Shown piece after piece: positions 34,007 through 42,241 of a stretch of 64,000 bases of DNA. The DNA comes from Streptomyces populi. Its GTDB lineage: Bacteria > Actinomycetota > Actinomycetes > Streptomycetales > Streptomycetaceae. Both the position numbers and the translations under genes were made by a program. The DNA lies in assembly GCF_002911015.1 (NCBI RefSeq), contig NZ_KZ626874.1:17285-81284 (forward strand), in the 5' to 3' direction. Each line of letters starts with the position of its first letter. Within the stretch, counting starts at the first letter, position 1. The notes under the pieces were generated by a model. That model was given only the letters and a program-made list of their open reading frames with translations. It made no database searches and was not told the origin of the DNA.

Positions 34007-35770
34007 ATGGACCACGCCCTGCAACTGCGCACTGCCACGCCTCGGGATCACGACTGGATCCACGAACTGCGCCACCGCGTGTACGCGGAGGAGCTCGGTC
34101 AGCATCCGGTGGATCCGTCGGGAAGGCTGAGTGACGGACTCGACGGCGACAACATCTATCTCGTGGCCGCGCGCGGCGAGACGCGGATCGGCTTCGTCAG
34201 CCTTACCCCGCCGTGGGTCGGCCGCTACTCCCTCGACAAGTACCTGACGCGCGAGGAGCTGCCGGTCCTGACCGAGGAGGCGCCGTTCGAGGTCCGCGTC
34301 CTGACCGTCGAGGAACACTGGCGGTCCACCGCGGTGGCGCCACTCCTCATGTACGCGGCGCTGCGCTGGGTCGCGGCGCGGGGCGGCCGCCGGGTGGTGG
34401 CGATGGGACGCACGGAACTGCTCGACATGTACCTCGCCGCCGGGCTGCGGCCGGTGGGACGCACGGTCCGCTCGGGCGCGATCTCGTTCGAGGTCCTCAG
34501 CGGCTCCGTGGCCGAGCTGACGAGGACGGCCGCGGAGCGCCACGGCCGGATCCTGGAGCGGCTGAGGACGGGCCTCGACTGGCGGCTCGACGTGCCCTTC
34601 GCGCCGCGTGCGGACGGCTGTGAGCACGGCGGGGCGTTCTTCTCGGCGATCGGCACGGACTTCCGGACCCTGACCCGCCGTCACGAGGTGGTCGCGGCGG
34701 ATGTGCTGGACGCCTGGTTCCCACCGTCCCCAGGCGTCCGCGCGGTCCTCTCGGAGGATCCCGAGTGGGCGGCCCGGACCTCGCCACCGACGGGCGCGGA
34801 GGGACTGCTCGCGGAGATCGCCGCGGTCCGCGGGCTCCCGGCGGAGTCGCTGGTCGTCGGGGCGGGCTCGTCCGATCTGATCTTCCGCGCGTTCGGCCGG
34901 TGGCTGACGCCGGGGAGCCGGGTGCTCCTGCTCGATCCCGGCTATGGGGAGTACGCCCATGTCACCGAGCGGGTGATCGGCTGCCGGGTCGACCGGCTCC
35001 AGCTGCGCCGGGAGGACGGCTGGCTGCTCGACCCGGCCCGGCTCGCCACCGCGACCGGCGACGGACGGTACGACCTCGTGGTGGTGGTCAACCCGAACAA
35101 TCCGACCGGCCGCCACGCCCCGGCCGACGCGCTGCGCGCGGTGATCGAAGCCTCGCCCGTGCGGACCCGGTGGTGGATCGACGAGGCGTACCTGGGATAT
35201 GTCAATCCGGCGGACTCGCTCGCCGGGCTCGCCGCGGTCGACGCCCGGGTCGTGGTCTGCACCTCGCTGTCGAAGATGTACGCGCTGTCGGGGATGCGGG
35301 CCGCGTACCTGGTGGCCGGCCCGGAGACGGCCGGGGATCTGCGGCGCTGGACGCCGCCGTGGCCCGTGAGCCTGCCGGCCCAGCTGGCTGCCGTGACGGC
35401 GCTGCGCGACCCCGCGTACTACGCGGAGCGCTGGGCCTGCACCCATGTGCTGCGCCGGAGACTGGCGTACGACCTCGAGGAGTTGGACGGGTTCTCCTCG
35501 GTCGACGAGGGAGTGGCGAACTTCCTCACGGTGACCCTGCCGCCGGACGGACCGAGCGCGGCGCGGCTGGTGCGCGAGTGCCGGCGGCACGACGTGTTCC
35601 TGCGTGACCTGTCGCCGATGTCCCCGGCGTACGAGGGGCGGACCGTCCGGATCGCCGTCCGCGACACGGCGGAGAACACGAGAATCGTGGCGGCGTGCCA
35701 GAGCGCCCTGGACGCGCTGCGCACGCCGGCCGCACGGGTGTCGGCCGCGCCGGGACGGTCCTCCCGGTGA
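34007..35770 (+). CDS. GNAT acyltransferase - PLP aminotransferase fusion protein
   Basis: 587 residues. The N-terminal GNAT-like domain (about 1-165) reads ELRHRVYAEELGQHPVDPSG, NIYLVAARGETRIGFVSLTP and FEVRVLTVEEHWRSTAVAPL, resembling N-acyl amino acid synthases and autoinducer-synthase-like GNATs. A fold-type I aminotransferase (about 215-570) follows, with the HisC-like motifs SLVVGAGSSDLIFRAFGRWL, VVVVNPNNPTGRHAP, WWIDEAYLGYVNP and SLSKMYALSGMRAAYL, where the Lys is the PLP Schiff-base residue. ATG 34007 follows AGGGGG by 8 bases; the stop overlaps the next GTG. The fusion next to a CDP-lipid enzyme suggests synthesis of an acylated amino-alcohol or aminolipid; this is inference. Confidence 0.82.
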   Translation: MDHALQLRTATPRDHDWIHELRHRVYAEELGQHPVDPSGRLSDGLDGDNIYLVAARGETRIGFVSLTPPWVGRYSLDKYLTREELPVLTEEAPFEVRVLTVEEHWRSTAVAPLLMYAALRWVAARGGRRVVAMGRTELLDMYLAAGLRPVGRTVRSGAISFEVLSGSVAELTRTAAERHGRILERLRTGLDWRLDVPFAPRADGCEHGGAFFSAIGTDFRTLTRRHEVVAADVLDAWFPPSPGVRAVLSEDPEWAARTSPPTGAEGLLAEIAAVRGLPAESLVVGAGSSDLIFRAFGRWLTPGSRVLLLDPGYGEYAHVTERVIGCRVDRLQLRREDGWLLDPARLATATGDGRYDLVVVVNPNNPTGRHAPADALRAVIEASPVRTRWWIDEAYLGYVNPADSLAGLAAVDARVVVCTSLSKMYALSGMRAAYLVAGPETAGDLRRWTPPWPVSLPAQLAAVTALRDPAYYAERWACTHVLRRRLAYDLEELDGFSSVDEGVANFLTVTLPPDGPSAARLVRECRRHDVFLRDLSPMSPAYEGRTVRIAVRDTAENTRIVAACQSALDALRTPAARVSAAPGRSSR

Positions 35771-36570
35771 CCACGGTCGCCGGTCTCGTACCGTACCTCG
35801 GCGGGGCACTGGCGGTCGGAGGCGTCACCGTGGCGGCGACCCGGCGCCGTGAACTGATGGTCCGCTGGTGCGTGTGGGCGCTCGGAGTGCCCCTGGTGAC
35901 CGCCGCGTTCTGGCTCGGTCCACCAGGGATCGCGGTGCTCGTGGCTGTGGTCGGTGTGGTCGCCGTGGCGGAGTTCGGCGGGCTGCTCCTGCTGGGTCCG
36001 GTGGACCGGGCAGTGCTGGACGCGGCGATCGTCGGACTCGTCCTCACCGCCTGGCTGGCCCCCGGAGAGGTGCTCCGGACGGCGGCGGCCGGGGCGCTTG
36101 CCATCGCCGGGGTGCCGTTGCTCTCGGGCGACGCGGAGCACGGGCTCCGCCGCCTGGGGGCGGGCCTGCTGGGGCTCGTGTGGCTGGGCACCCTGGCCGG
36201 CCTCGTATCGTCCGGCGCCCTCGGCCTCGTCCTGTTCGTGGCCGTGTCGATCGCCGACATCGTCGCGTACGCGACGGGTCGCCGAATCGGTGGCCCCCGG
36301 CTCTCCCGGCTGTCGCCCGCCAAGCGGTGGAGCGGCACGCTGGCTGGGGCCGCGGCCGGTCTCCTCACGCTGGCCGTGCTGTCCTCCCTGACGTGGCAGA
36401 CGGCGGTGGCCGTGGCGGTCGGCGGCCCGCTCGGGGACCTGCTGGAGTCGATGATCAAGCGGGGCGCCGGCGCCAAGGACGCAGGCCGGTGGCTGCCCGG
36501 CTCCGGCGGCATCCTCGACCGGATCGACTCCCTCCTCGTCGCTCTGGCGGTGCTGTTGGTGCTGAAGTGA
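35767..36570 (+). CDS. Phosphatidate cytidylyltransferase (CdsA) family protein
   Basis: 267 residues, about seven membrane segments. The C-terminal CDP-diglyceride synthase signature is clear: SPAKRWSGTLAG, then GGPLGDLLESMIKRGAGAKD and GRWLPGSGGILDRIDSLLVA, with KD and the final DRID catalytic residues in place. The family transfers CMP from CTP to phosphatidate in the membrane. The GTG start at 35767 overlaps the fusion gene stop, so the two are translationally coupled. It is shorter at its N-terminus than some housekeeping CdsA enzymes and is likely a dedicated second copy for a special lipid. Confidence 0.85.
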   Translation: MTTVAGLVPYLGGALAVGGVTVAATRRRELMVRWCVWALGVPLVTAAFWLGPPGIAVLVAVVGVVAVAEFGGLLLLGPVDRAVLDAAIVGLVLTAWLAPGEVLRTAAAGALAIAGVPLLSGDAEHGLRRLGAGLLGLVWLGTLAGLVSSGALGLVLFVAVSIADIVAYATGRRIGGPRLSRLSPAKRWSGTLAGAAAGLLTLAVLSSLTWQTAVAVAVGGPLGDLLESMIKRGAGAKDAGRWLPGSGGILDRIDSLLVALAVLLVLK

Positions 36571-36589
36571 GCCACGGGGCGGTGCTCCT

Positions 36590-36947
36590 GGAGGCAGCCT
36601 CCGCGCCTACCTGCATGAACAACTCCAGCTCAAGACCGTCCGCACTCAATACCCCGACCTCAACGCCTCACCGCCACGTCCGCTCCTTCGCGACCGTGCT
36701 CACCGAACGCCAGGGCGAGCGACTTCCGCAGTGGCTCGACGCCGTCCGACAGGACGACCTGCCCAGCCTCCACACCCTCGCGGCCGGCATCGACCGAGAC
36801 CGCGACGCGGTCATCGCCGGCCTGACGCTGCCGTGGAGCTCCGGCGTCGTCGAAGGCCACGTCAACCGGATCAAAATGATCAAGCGCCAGATGTACGGCG
36901 GTGCCGGCTTCAGCCTCTTGCGGAAACGAGTCCTGCTGGCGTCCTGA
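36590..36947 (+). pseudogene. ISL3-family transposase, C-terminal fragment
   Basis: The frame ending at 36947 reads HVRSFATVLTERQGERLPQW, then TLPWSSGVVEGHVNRIKMIK and RQMYGGAGFSLLRKRVLLAS. WSSGVVEGHVNRIKxxKRxMYGRAxFxLLRxR is the ISL3 C-terminal signature. A short homologous stretch just upstream (EQLQLKTVRTQYPDLNAS) lies in another frame, so a frameshift is present too. No N-terminal or zinc-finger part remains. Confidence 0.8.
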
Positions 36948-36953
36948 CGACAG

Positions 36954-37451
36954 TCACGAGCTCTGCTGGAGTCGCTCCGCGGCCTGAGCAGGAGTGTCGT
37001 AGTAGCCAGGCCGTGCCAGCAGGACCGAGCTGAAGTGGTAGCCCTGCTCTTCCTCGGGCTCGTCGTCGGCTGCGAACGGACGCCAGAAGCTCAGCAGCAA
37101 GTCCGGGGCGATGAACGAGGCATCGTCGTCAGGATCTTCCTCCATCGAGGTGAACTCGCCCATGCGCTGGACAACCTCGCGAGCCGGAAGCGCGAACACG
37201 TCCACACCCTGAAACAACACTCGGTCCGTCCGGGACGACGGCCTTCCCAGCTCGATGGCTTCAAGCATGTCTCGCATGCAGTGGATGCTGATCATCAGTC
37301 CGCTGGGACGGAACACGTGCTGCCCCGGCCGATCAGACTCCGAAACCTCAGAGAGATCGCGGAGCGAGTCCAGCGCCGCGTTGGCCGCGTGCCGAGTCAT
37401 ACCGATCCGCAACGGGCCAACGCCGGTCGGTGGGGCGAGGTCGAAGTTCAT
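36954..37451 (-). CDS. Conserved hypothetical protein
   Basis: 165 residues: MNFDLAPPTGVGPLRIGMTR HAANAALDSLRDL at the start, FRPSGLMISIHCMRDMLEAI, VLFQGVDVFALPAREVVQRM and an acidic middle (EEDPDDDASF). The GPLRIGMTRxxA opening followed by FQGVDVFxLPAxEV is a recurrent pattern in small Streptomyces cytoplasmic proteins, sometimes near polymorphic-toxin immunity genes, but no function is established. It abuts the ISL3 fragment. Confidence 0.75.
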   Translation of the reverse strand: MNFDLAPPTGVGPLRIGMTRHAANAALDSLRDLSEVSESDRPGQHVFRPSGLMISIHCMRDMLEAIELGRPSSRTDRVLFQGVDVFALPAREVVQRMGEFTSMEEDPDDDASFIAPDLLLSFWRPFAADDEPEEEQGYHFSSVLLARPGYYDTPAQAAERLQQSS

Positions 37452-37579
37452 GCGGGCATGATCCCAAACAGGTCTGTCAACGAGTCACGAAGGGTTATCC
37501 AGCCACGGCAGATTACAGAGCGTGAGAGCTCCACAGAAGTTGGACCAGAACCCAAACTCGGATACAGACGGTGTCCGTT

Positions 37580-37729
37580 TCACCTGCGAAGTCAGATGAG
37601 CCAGACCACCTCGCACAGAACGTGGCAGCCAGCGCGCTGCGGCTCTCGGGAGATGAGATGGCGCGCCTCGCCTCGCTGCGTCCGGACGAGCCGACCGGAA
37701 TCCATTCCACCGACCAACGCTCACGCTGA
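37580..37729 (+). pseudogene. Possible aldo/keto reductase C-terminal scrap
   Basis: The frame reads SPAKSDEPDHLAQNVAASALRL then SGDEMARLASLR before the TGA at 37727. It resembles the end of aldo/keto reductases (SPAHLEENVAAAxLxLTxxELARL). The catalytic barrel is absent. The resemblance is short, so this call is tentative. The rest of 37452-38089 has no other gene-like frame. Confidence 0.35.
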
Positions 37730-37731
37730 AA

Positions 37732-37760
37732 GGGCCTGCCAGCGTCCTACTGGCGGGCCC
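37732..37760 (+). terminator. Hairpin terminator-like structure
   Basis: GGGCCTGCCAG (37732-37742) pairs with CTGGCGGGCCC (37750-37760) over 11 positions, one of them a G-U, with a 7-base loop. It sits just after the aldo/keto reductase scrap. Confidence 0.55.
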
Positions 37761-37816
37761 TCCAGGCGGGGCAGCGTCTTGAGAACCGATACTTTCGCGA
37801 GGTCTGCACGCGCCGA

Positions 37817-37865
37817 GTGATTACGACGTAATCACCGCCGCACAGCTCATGCGGACGCATGAGCT
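37817..37865. promoter_or_regulatory. Two adjacent perfect palindromes, possible operators
   Basis: GTGATTAC-GAC-GTAATCAC (37817-37835, 8-bp arms) is followed 8 bases later by AGCTCATGCG-GA-CGCATGAGCT (37844-37865, 10-bp arms). The first is AT-rich for this genome, as operators often are. They lie about 225 bases before the dehalogenase-like gene and have no adjacent regulator gene. Confidence 0.6.
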
Positions 37866-38089
37866 TCTGGAGACGCGGAAGGAACCGGGGAGTGCTGCCA
37901 GCTGTGCGCCGACGCCCTCGGACTTTCGGATGTGAGCCCCGGGAAGGGTGACCAGAGCCCTGGCTTGGGCTGCGTCAGCATCAGCGCTCTGGCTTCTCGG
38001 CCGTCCAGATGACGTACCGGGACTCATCCTGGGCAGGCGGGGAGATGGGGTACTGCGGGCCGGGCTCAGGAGTGGGGGAGGGGTACTTC

Positions 38090-38950
38090 GTGTTCGAGGA
38101 GTTCGCCACCAGGACGGTGCGCACCGGTGAGGCTTCCGTCTTCGTTCGGTACGGGGGCGAGGGCCCGCCTCTGCTGTTGTTGCATGGTCACCCGCGCACG
38201 TCGGCGACCTGGCACCGGGTCGCGCCCGCGCTGGTGCGGCGCGGGTTCACCGTTGTATGCCCCGACCTGCGTGGTTACGGGCGCTCTCGCGGTCCGGCGC
38301 CTGCTTCTGATCATGTCCCGCATTCCAAGCGTGCCGTGGCCAAGGACATGGTTGAGGTCATGCAGGCGCTCGGGCACCAGCGCTTCGGGCTCGTCGGTCA
38401 CGATCGTGGGGCCGCCGTGGCGCTCCGGCTGGTGCTGGACCACCCCTTTGTGGTGGACCGGGTGGCGTTTCTGGACGGCCTGCCGCTGAGCGAGCACCTG
38501 AGCCGTGCGGATGCCCGGTTCGCCACTGCGTGGTGGCACTGGTTCTTCTTCGCTCAGCCGGAGATTCCCGAACGCGTCATCAACGCCGATCCCGACGCCT
38601 GGTACCGCGGCGACCTCGAGATCATGGGGCAGGAGAATTACGACGAGTGGCGGGCCGCCACCAGGAATCCGGACGTCGTCCGCGCCATGCTGGAGGACTA
38701 CCGCGCCGGACTCACGGTGGACCGCTGGCACGAGGAGGCGGACCGCGCCCGGGGTGCACGGATCGACTGTCCCGTCCTGGTGCTGTGGTCGCTACGGGAC
38801 GACCTGGAGGACCTGTACGGCGACCCGCGCGCCATCTGGCGCGATTGGGCCGATGACGTCCGGGGCCACGGTATCGACGCCGGTCATCATGTGGCCGAGG
38901 AAGCCCCCGGCCCGCTCTCCGCCGCCCTGGGCGACTTCTTCGCCCGCTGA
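38090..38950 (+). CDS. Fluoroacetate-dehalogenase-like alpha/beta hydrolase
   Basis: 286 residues from the GTG at 38090, which follows GGGGGAGGGG by about 6 bases. An earlier in-frame start at 38009 would add a poor leader. Features: LLLLHGHPRTSATWHRVAPA (oxyanion), DLRGYGRS, the nucleophile motif VGHDRGAAVALRL with Asp near 104, HWFFFAQPEIPERVI near 149 where the Trp would hold the halide, ENYDEW, and the catalytic His in DAGHHVAEEAP near 265. An Asp nucleophile with the WHWFFxAQP motif marks the haloacetate dehalogenase group rather than esterases. Substrate could be a haloacid or an epoxide. No partner gene is adjacent. Confidence 0.85.
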   Translation: MFEEFATRTVRTGEASVFVRYGGEGPPLLLLHGHPRTSATWHRVAPALVRRGFTVVCPDLRGYGRSRGPAPASDHVPHSKRAVAKDMVEVMQALGHQRFGLVGHDRGAAVALRLVLDHPFVVDRVAFLDGLPLSEHLSRADARFATAWWHWFFFAQPEIPERVINADPDAWYRGDLEIMGQENYDEWRAATRNPDVVRAMLEDYRAGLTVDRWHEEADRARGARIDCPVLVLWSLRDDLEDLYGDPRAIWRDWADDVRGHGIDAGHHVAEEAPGPLSAALGDFFAR

Positions 38951-39141
38951 CTACCCCGGTCCGGCGTTGAAACGGCATGCGTCTCCATGGCCGAGGTGGT
39001 GTCCAAGGAACCTCATGGTCGACAGCGGATGACGGTGGTCGCTGCTGCTGTCGAGCATGGATCAGCGCTGCCCGCAGGCCGGCACCAACCGCTCGCAGAA
39101 GTCAGCGAGATCGTCGGCGTCGGAACGCTCCCTGTGCCTTG

Positions 39142-39963
39142 TCAGCGGCGAGTCGGTTGCAGGCGCTCGATGCGGTCAAGGTCGCCGGTGAGAAGGTTCC
39201 GGTGGCTGATGGTGAAGTCTCCGTTGGGCAGGGTCTGCCCTTCGCCGTAGTACCGGCCCACAACTGCGGTGGGAAGGAAGGCGCGCAGGCTGTGGCGCAT
39301 GTTCCTGGGGTAGTCGACGGGTTCACCCCAGCTGGCAGGGGCTTGGTCGGTGGAGAGCAGGACCCAGTGGTCCACGGTCACGGCGGCGTCGAGGTCCGGT
39401 GCCGCTCCGGTGTGGCTGTCCAAGGCCGGCATGGTCAACTGGTCGGGGTCGAGCGGCGGATACCACAGCAGCAAGGGCTTGGCGCGTTGCGCGTCGGTGT
39501 TGTCGAAGCAGCACACGGCGATGGTGTGGTCAGGAAAGTGGTCGGCGTAAAAGCGCAGGAGGTCCGGGTCGAGCTCTGGGCGGCGGTGCAGCGGCACTTG
39601 CCACAGCGCGGTGGGCACCGCGGTGGGGTCGGTGGCCAGGAGCACCGTGTAGATGTCATGGTCGAAGACCTGGACGGGCTGCGGTTCCGCGCTCATCCAC
39701 GCGATGTCGTGTCCGGCGGCGACGGGTTCGACAGCGGCGACCATGCGGCGTAGGACGTCGCCGGTGCGCCCAGCGGAGAGGAAGTGCCTGGGGGTGAGCT
39801 GCCTGGTGGGCAGGTGCAGCAGCATGGCGTTCGGTCCGTCCGCCAAATTGACGGCGGTGTTCTGGTAGCCCAGGACGTGGATCAGGCCATGCACCGGGTG
39901 GTGCTGCCTTCCGCAGTACACGATCGTGCCGGAGAACGCGGCCTCACCTGTCGAGATGCACAT
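39142..39963 (-). CDS. Conserved hypothetical protein with N-terminal Cys
   Basis: 273 residues: MCISTGEAAFSGTIVYCGRQ, VHGLIHVLGYQNTAVNLADG PNAMLLHLP, a central AAGHDIAWMSAEPQPVQVFD and the end GEGQTLPNGDFTISHRNLLT. A cysteine as residue 2 directly after Met, followed by CIST, suggests an N-terminal nucleophile after Met removal, but I cannot confirm an Ntn-hydrolase fold. Homologues with the same MCIST start occur across bacteria as uncharacterised proteins. An IS630 scrap overlaps the region just before its start. Confidence 0.7.
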   Translation of the reverse strand: MCISTGEAAFSGTIVYCGRQHHPVHGLIHVLGYQNTAVNLADGPNAMLLHLPTRQLTPRHFLSAGRTGDVLRRMVAAVEPVAAGHDIAWMSAEPQPVQVFDHDIYTVLLATDPTAVPTALWQVPLHRRPELDPDLLRFYADHFPDHTIAVCCFDNTDAQRAKPLLLWYPPLDPDQLTMPALDSHTGAAPDLDAAVTVDHWVLLSTDQAPASWGEPVDYPRNMRHSLRAFLPTAVVGRYYGEGQTLPNGDFTISHRNLLTGDLDRIERLQPTRR

Positions 39964-40222
39964 GGCGGCAAGGTACCGCTCGGTCGTCCGGGATGAGTTC
40001 GGTGGTAGCGAGGCAGGCGTCGACCAGGTCGGGGCGGTACTGGATCTGCTTGAGCCTGCGCTTCAGGGCCCGGGTGATCTGCCCGAGATGGGCGGCGGTG
40101 AGATTGCCGATCTCCCGTTTGACGAGCGACCGGATATCCTCCTGCGGATTTAGGTCGGGCGCGTAGGAGGGCAGCTGGAAGACGGTGAGCCAGTGGGCGT
40201 TCCCGTCGATGAACTCACGCAT
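39944..40222 (-). pseudogene. IS630-family transposase, C-terminal fragment
   Basis: MREFIDGNAHWLTVFQLPSY, APDLNPQEDIRSLVKREIGN and LTAAHLGQITRALKRRLKQI match the DDE_3 C-terminal domain of IS630 transposases; the LNPQE Glu is the last catalytic residue (usually followed by GIWS, here DIRS). The N-terminal two thirds are missing. It ends against an IS110 fragment at about 40225, so two broken elements are joined there. It is similar to but not a copy of the larger IS630 transposase at 53339-54459. Confidence 0.8.
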
Positions 40223-40230
40223 TCCGGCGG

Positions 40231-40398
40231 TCAGGGGAAGATGTCGGTGAACTGGGCGCGGAGCCGGTTCACGGCGCGGGGGCGGTCGGCGACCAGGTCC
40301 GTGCGTCGACCGGTGAGGATATTGAGGTCGGTGACCGTCTCGTCGCCGGAGCGTAAAGGGTGCAGATCGCGGCGGATGCGTGTCTGGCCGGCGATGAT
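40231..40398 (-). pseudogene. IS110-family transposase fragment
   Basis: The translated piece IIAGQTRIRRDLHPLRSGDE, TVTDLNILTGRRTDLVADRP, RAVNRLRAQFTDIFP matches the DEDD N-terminal domain of IS110 transposases (ADQTRIRRDLRPLR...LxxLTxRRTDLVADRTRAVNRLRxQLxxIFP). Both ends are missing. Confidence 0.75.
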
Positions 40399-40431
40399 AG
40401 AGAAGGAGGACGCATAGATTCTGATGAGCTG

Positions 40432-40881
40432 ATGTACGAATTTCGGCGCGATGTCACGCGACCCGCGGACCGCCCGAACCTTCTGGACGTGACAGGGGCG
40501 AAGGGACTGGCCCAAGCCGCCGGCATAGCGAGCTTGTGGATCCGCAAGGGGATCGCCGACCGCGTTGAAGTGCTCGACCGGCAACGACTGGTCCTTGCCG
40601 TCTCATGGTCCGACGTTCGCATGCTCGATGATCCCCATCAGCAGGACACCTACCATGTCCGGACGCTGGACGATCAGCATGCCTGGACGCGCGTTGGCCA
40701 TGCAGCTCATCTGCGAGACGCGTTGGCCGTGGCCGATGACCACTTGTCGTCTGGAAACGCATCTGCTGCGGTCGAGATTCGTCGAGGCCGCTCCAGAGTC
40801 GCCCTCCTGACACGGGCGGACCTGGGCCGGGTATGGCCCGGCAAGCCCAAGAGAGACGTCGAAGCCGGACCGGTTCGGTGA
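40432..40881 (+). CDS. Hypothetical protein
   Basis: 149 residues from an ATG at 40432 (LMYEFRRDVTRPADRPNLL). It reads on as AKGLAQAAGIASLWIRKGIA DRVEVLDRQRL, VRMLDDPHQQDTYHVRTLDD and a basic C-terminus VWPGKPKRDVEAG. Codon use is coding-like but less GC-biased than core genes. It lies between an IS110 fragment and a broken sigma-factor remnant and could be a horizontally acquired gene. No domain is recognised. Confidence 0.45.
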   Translation: MYEFRRDVTRPADRPNLLDVTGAKGLAQAAGIASLWIRKGIADRVEVLDRQRLVLAVSWSDVRMLDDPHQQDTYHVRTLDDQHAWTRVGHAAHLRDALAVADDHLSSGNASAAVEIRRGRSRVALLTRADLGRVWPGKPKRDVEAGPVR

Positions 40882-41101
40882 GCAGTGGCTACGGGAACTC
40901 CACCGCGTGGCCGGCCATCGACTACGGAGCGGAAGATCATTCACGGAATCACGGTCAGAACCTTGAAAATCCCCCCTGTGCTCACGGGTTGGACGGACCT
41001 GCTGAGTTGATCTCCCCAGCCGCCCAGGTGGGGTAGTAGCCGTTCAACGAGCTTGTGGCCGTGAACGCGGGCGCTGCGCCGGACGGCGGTCGGCGAGGGA
41101 C

Positions 41102-41430
41102 TCACCACTGGGTGATGAGCGGCGTGTCCGGTTCGCGCTGCCTCCAGTCTTCGGTCAGGCGGGCGGAGGTGGCGGTGCCGCGCACCGTTGCGATCTTGCC
41201 TCTTGTGATGTCGAACGTCACGGCGCCGATGACCTGGTCGCCGATCACGAAGAGGATGCCGGGGGTGCCGTTGACGAGCACGTAGTGGACGGCGGGCGAG
41301 TCGCCGTTTCGCGGGGGTGGGCTTGAAGCCGGCCCGTGCGACGGCGGCGATGCGTTGCGCGGTGTCGAACTGCAGCAGCTTCTCGGTCAGGCCGGCGCCG
41401 TCGGAGATCGCGATGGCGTCGTCCCCAGGG
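41102..41430 (-). pseudogene. SigJ-like ECF sigma factor, C-terminal remnant
   Basis: The frame ending at 41102 reads GDSPAVHYVLVNGTPGILFV, IGDQVIGAVTFDITRGKIAT and SARLTEDWRQREPDTPLITQ. This is close to the SnoaL-like C-terminal domain of SigJ-type ECF sigma factors or related SnoaL proteins. Upstream, GDDAIAISDGAGLTEKLLQF DTAQRIAAVARAG lies in another frame, so a frameshift near 41310 breaks it. Sigma regions 2 and 4 are gone. Confidence 0.55.
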
Positions 41431-41633
41431 CTGCTCGTTGGACAGGTATGACGACACGCACAACAGCTCCGCGGCATCCGCAACAACCCGATCGCCCGCA
41501 CAAGCCGCGGATCGAGACCCTCGGCCGTTCAAGCAGGAGAAGGTACAAGTACAGCCTTAATATGTGCAGGTCACGGGAGGGGAAGCATGTTCGAAGTGAG
41601 GCACACGTGCCCGCATTTCGGACGGCTCCAGCA

Positions 41634-41788
41634 CGACGGAGTTGTGCGACATCCGATCCAACGCCGGTAACTGCTACCAAGCCGGCCAGTTCTGCCGGGA
41701 CATCGACGTGGGGGCGACGACTACGGACGCAGCAGGACGCGAGATCGCCTGCGACTATGAGGCCGGCGCCAATCGGTGGCACTACTGA
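41634..41788 (+). pseudogene. C-terminal scrap of a small secreted-type domain
   Basis: A start-less frame reads STTELCDIRSNAGNCYQAGQ then FCRDIDVGATTTDAAGREIA, CDYEAGANRWHY and stops at 41788. The NCYxAGQFCRxxDxGxTTxxAxGxxIxC...RW pattern is a short Cys-rich module found at the C-terminus of several Streptomyces extracellular proteins. The preceding domain is missing. Confidence 0.4.
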
Positions 41789-41790
41789 CA

Positions 41791-42241
41791 ACCCGCTGAC
41801 CGCTCACGGCTTCACCTGCCAGATCCGCAGGTGTGCGTCGGCGTCGTCACGCAGCAGCGGCAGTTCTGGCCGCCGAACCGAGGGTGGTTGCCCACCTTCC
41901 TATCGCCGCGGCCCTCGTCGCTCCCTCGGCCGGCGTTCCCTCAGTAGCGATTGCCCATCGCCACTCAATGCCATCAGCTTGGGAAGCTGAGGTGATTTGG
42001 GGCTTGTTCCGAAGCTGACCTGCTGCTGAGCGATATCGGCGCCCGGGACAAGGCCAGCTGGTTCCCCGGTTTTCCCCATGGTTTCCCGCACGATCTGACA
42101 CGGGCCCGGCACGGCCTCTTCGCTCGCGGTCGGCCGGCGCAAGGCGTGGGTCCGCCACGATCGCGGCGGACCCGACACCCTTTACCGTCCGCAGCCGTTA
42201 CCGCCGGCTCGGCCCCCACCAGCCCGCCGGCACCGCGGACA
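41791..42241. other. No recognisable gene
   Basis: Short frames on both strands overlap each other here and none has a recognisable motif. The 3' end of the secreted protein on the minus strand (stop at 42242) bounds it. Confidence 0.4.

Noticed and set aside
34007..34500. Acyl-homoserine-lactone synthase
   Set aside because: The GNAT domain resembles that superfamily, but Streptomyces are not known to make such signals and the domain is fused to an aminotransferase; an N-acyltransferase role is more likely.
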